Origin: an uncultured Muribaculaceae bacterium
GTDB taxonomy: Bacteria > Bacteroidota > Bacteroidia > Bacteroidales > Muribaculaceae
Direction of reading: 5' to 3'
DNA: 5,564 nt
Assembly: GCA_910577355.1 (NCBI GenBank)
Contig: CAJTMY010000073.1
Coordinates: 1 to 5,564 of the forward strand
The first letter of the stretch is position 1; every line of letters starts with the position of its first letter. Shown here one piece after another: positions 4,958-5,564 of the stretch. The position numbers and the translations under genes were made by a program. The notes under the pieces are model-generated. The model ran no database searches. It worked only from the letters and a program-made list of their open reading frames with translations, and was not told where the DNA came from.

Positions 4958-5488
4958 ATGAAGCAATATTTACTTTCCGGACTATGTGCCGCAATGCTGA
5001 GTACGGCTCCTGCCGCAGTGGCACAGGGGACTTCCGCCAGGGCTGTCAAAAGCGCCTATCGCATGGAGGAAGCCGCTGCACAAGGGCCACTCAAGCGACT
5101 GAACCACACAGTGCGATTCAATAATATCGTCAACCCGATTATGGCCAAGGGCATGCACAAAGCAGCCAACGCAGGCATAACCGAGGTTGTGTTGAACGAA
5201 AGTTTCGAGGGCAACCGTGGCAAGCTGCCCGAAGGGTGGTCGATAGAATCGAAAGGCTCGGCTGATCTTCTCGACATAGAGAAATGGAGCATCGGCAAAG
5301 CATGGTCGGCCTATGTGCCCACCCCGGCCGACGGCGAATATTACGCCTACATGTACTACTCGTCGAAGCATCAGGACGAATGGCTTATCAGCCCGCAGAT
5401 GGATCTCGGCAACGCCGATTATGAGCTGAACTTCATGGCTTATCTCAACTGTGGCTTCTTCTATATTGTAGACAAGGATCATGTATAA
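4958..5488 (+). CDS. Secreted protein with choice-of-anchor J (cleaved-adhesin) domain, truncated
   Basis: The 176-residue frame starts at the ATG at 4958. It has a typical signal peptide: Met-Lys-Gln-Tyr, a hydrophobic stretch LLSGLCAAMLSTAPA, and a likely signal peptidase I site AVA|QG after residue 22. After a linker (about 23-75) comes the start of a choice-of-anchor J domain: LNESFEG (79-85), LPEGWS (90-95), W110, then DEWLISPQMDL (140-150) and a strand YELNFMAYL (155-163). The family folds as a beta-sandwich in secreted adhesins and peptidases of Bacteroidetes; the role here is unknown. The frame stops at DKDHV in the middle of the domain, where family members normally continue, and the adjoining DNA looks like an insertion-sequence end. 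I infer a gene broken by insertion; the last codons and stop (5482-5488) probably belong to the element. A longer in-frame start at a TTG at 4907 was rejected because it lies inside the promoter. Confidence 0.8.
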   Translation: MKQYLLSGLCAAMLSTAPAAVAQGTSARAVKSAYRMEEAAAQGPLKRLNHTVRFNNIVNPIMAKGMHKAANAGITEVVLNESFEGNRGKLPEGWSIESKGSADLLDIEKWSIGKAWSAYVPTPADGEYYAYMYYSSKHQDEWLISPQMDLGNADYELNFMAYLNCGFFYIVDKDHV

Positions 5489-5564
5489 TCGCAAAAACGA
5501 AACGTGCAACTTTCAAAAACGAAACGAGCAAATCTTCTCTTTTTTCGCTTCCTTTTTTCTCTTG
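5482..5564. mobile_element. Probable end of an insertion sequence (IS21-like?), continuing past the window
   Basis: From about 5482 the sequence changes character: it begins TGTATAATC, then has two spaced direct repeats and a pyrimidine-rich tract to the window edge. This coincides with the sudden end of the anchor-J reading frame. Terminal TG and several spaced end repeats are known features of IS21-family elements; the family call is an inference and could be wrong. Only one end is present, so no target-site duplication can be checked and no complete transposase is visible. The exact boundary could lie a few bases either side of 5482. Confidence 0.55.
5492..5531 (+). repeat. Two direct repeats at the element end
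   Basis: CAAAAACGAAACGTGCAA (5492-5509) and CAAAAACGAAACGAGCAA (5514-5531) match at 17 of 18 positions and are spaced 22 nt start to start, about two helical turns. They are suited to be paired binding sites for a transposase. Confidence 0.8.

Overview
The window looks like chromosomal DNA of a GC-rich member of the Bacteroidales. Three things point there: promoters with the Bacteroidetes -7 element TAnnTTTG, the gene order lpxD - lpxC/fabZ fusion - lpxA, and translation starts without Shine-Dalgarno sequences. A gut Muribaculaceae-like organism is a plausible guess, but the sequence alone does not settle the family.

Most of the window is one leftward (minus-strand) block. It starts from a well-formed promoter at 4843-4872 and runs through lpxD (4816-3791), the lpxC-fabZ fusion (3780-2398) and lpxA (2392-1613), with gaps of only 10 and 5 nt. 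Nine nt after the lpxA stop comes the RNase P RNA gene rnpB (1603-1231), followed 19 nt later by a small DUF695-family gene (1211-783). LpxA, LpxC and LpxD catalyse the first, second and third steps of lipid A synthesis. FabZ uses the same 3-hydroxyacyl-ACP pool for fatty-acid elongation, so the fusion ties the two competing pathways together. rnpB has no obvious promoter of its own and may be processed from the lpx transcript.

The 631 nt between the DUF695 gene and the next leftward gene (partial, 151-1) hold no credible gene. About 205-776 is instead a mosaic of GC-rich palindromic repeats. It contains six copies of a short AATCGGCG-headed hairpin, two copies of a longer hairpin with compensatory base-pair changes between copies, a partial segmental duplication, and AT-richer outer arms that are inverted repeats of each other. 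This is the least explained part of the window.

On the right, a rightward gene diverges from lpxD. The two promoters are arms of a perfect 17-nt inverted repeat. The gene encodes a secreted protein with a choice-of-anchor J (cleaved-adhesin) type domain, but the reading frame breaks off inside the domain. The sequence after it, from about 5482, looks like the end of an insertion sequence with spaced terminal repeats, most like the IS21 type, and runs off the window.
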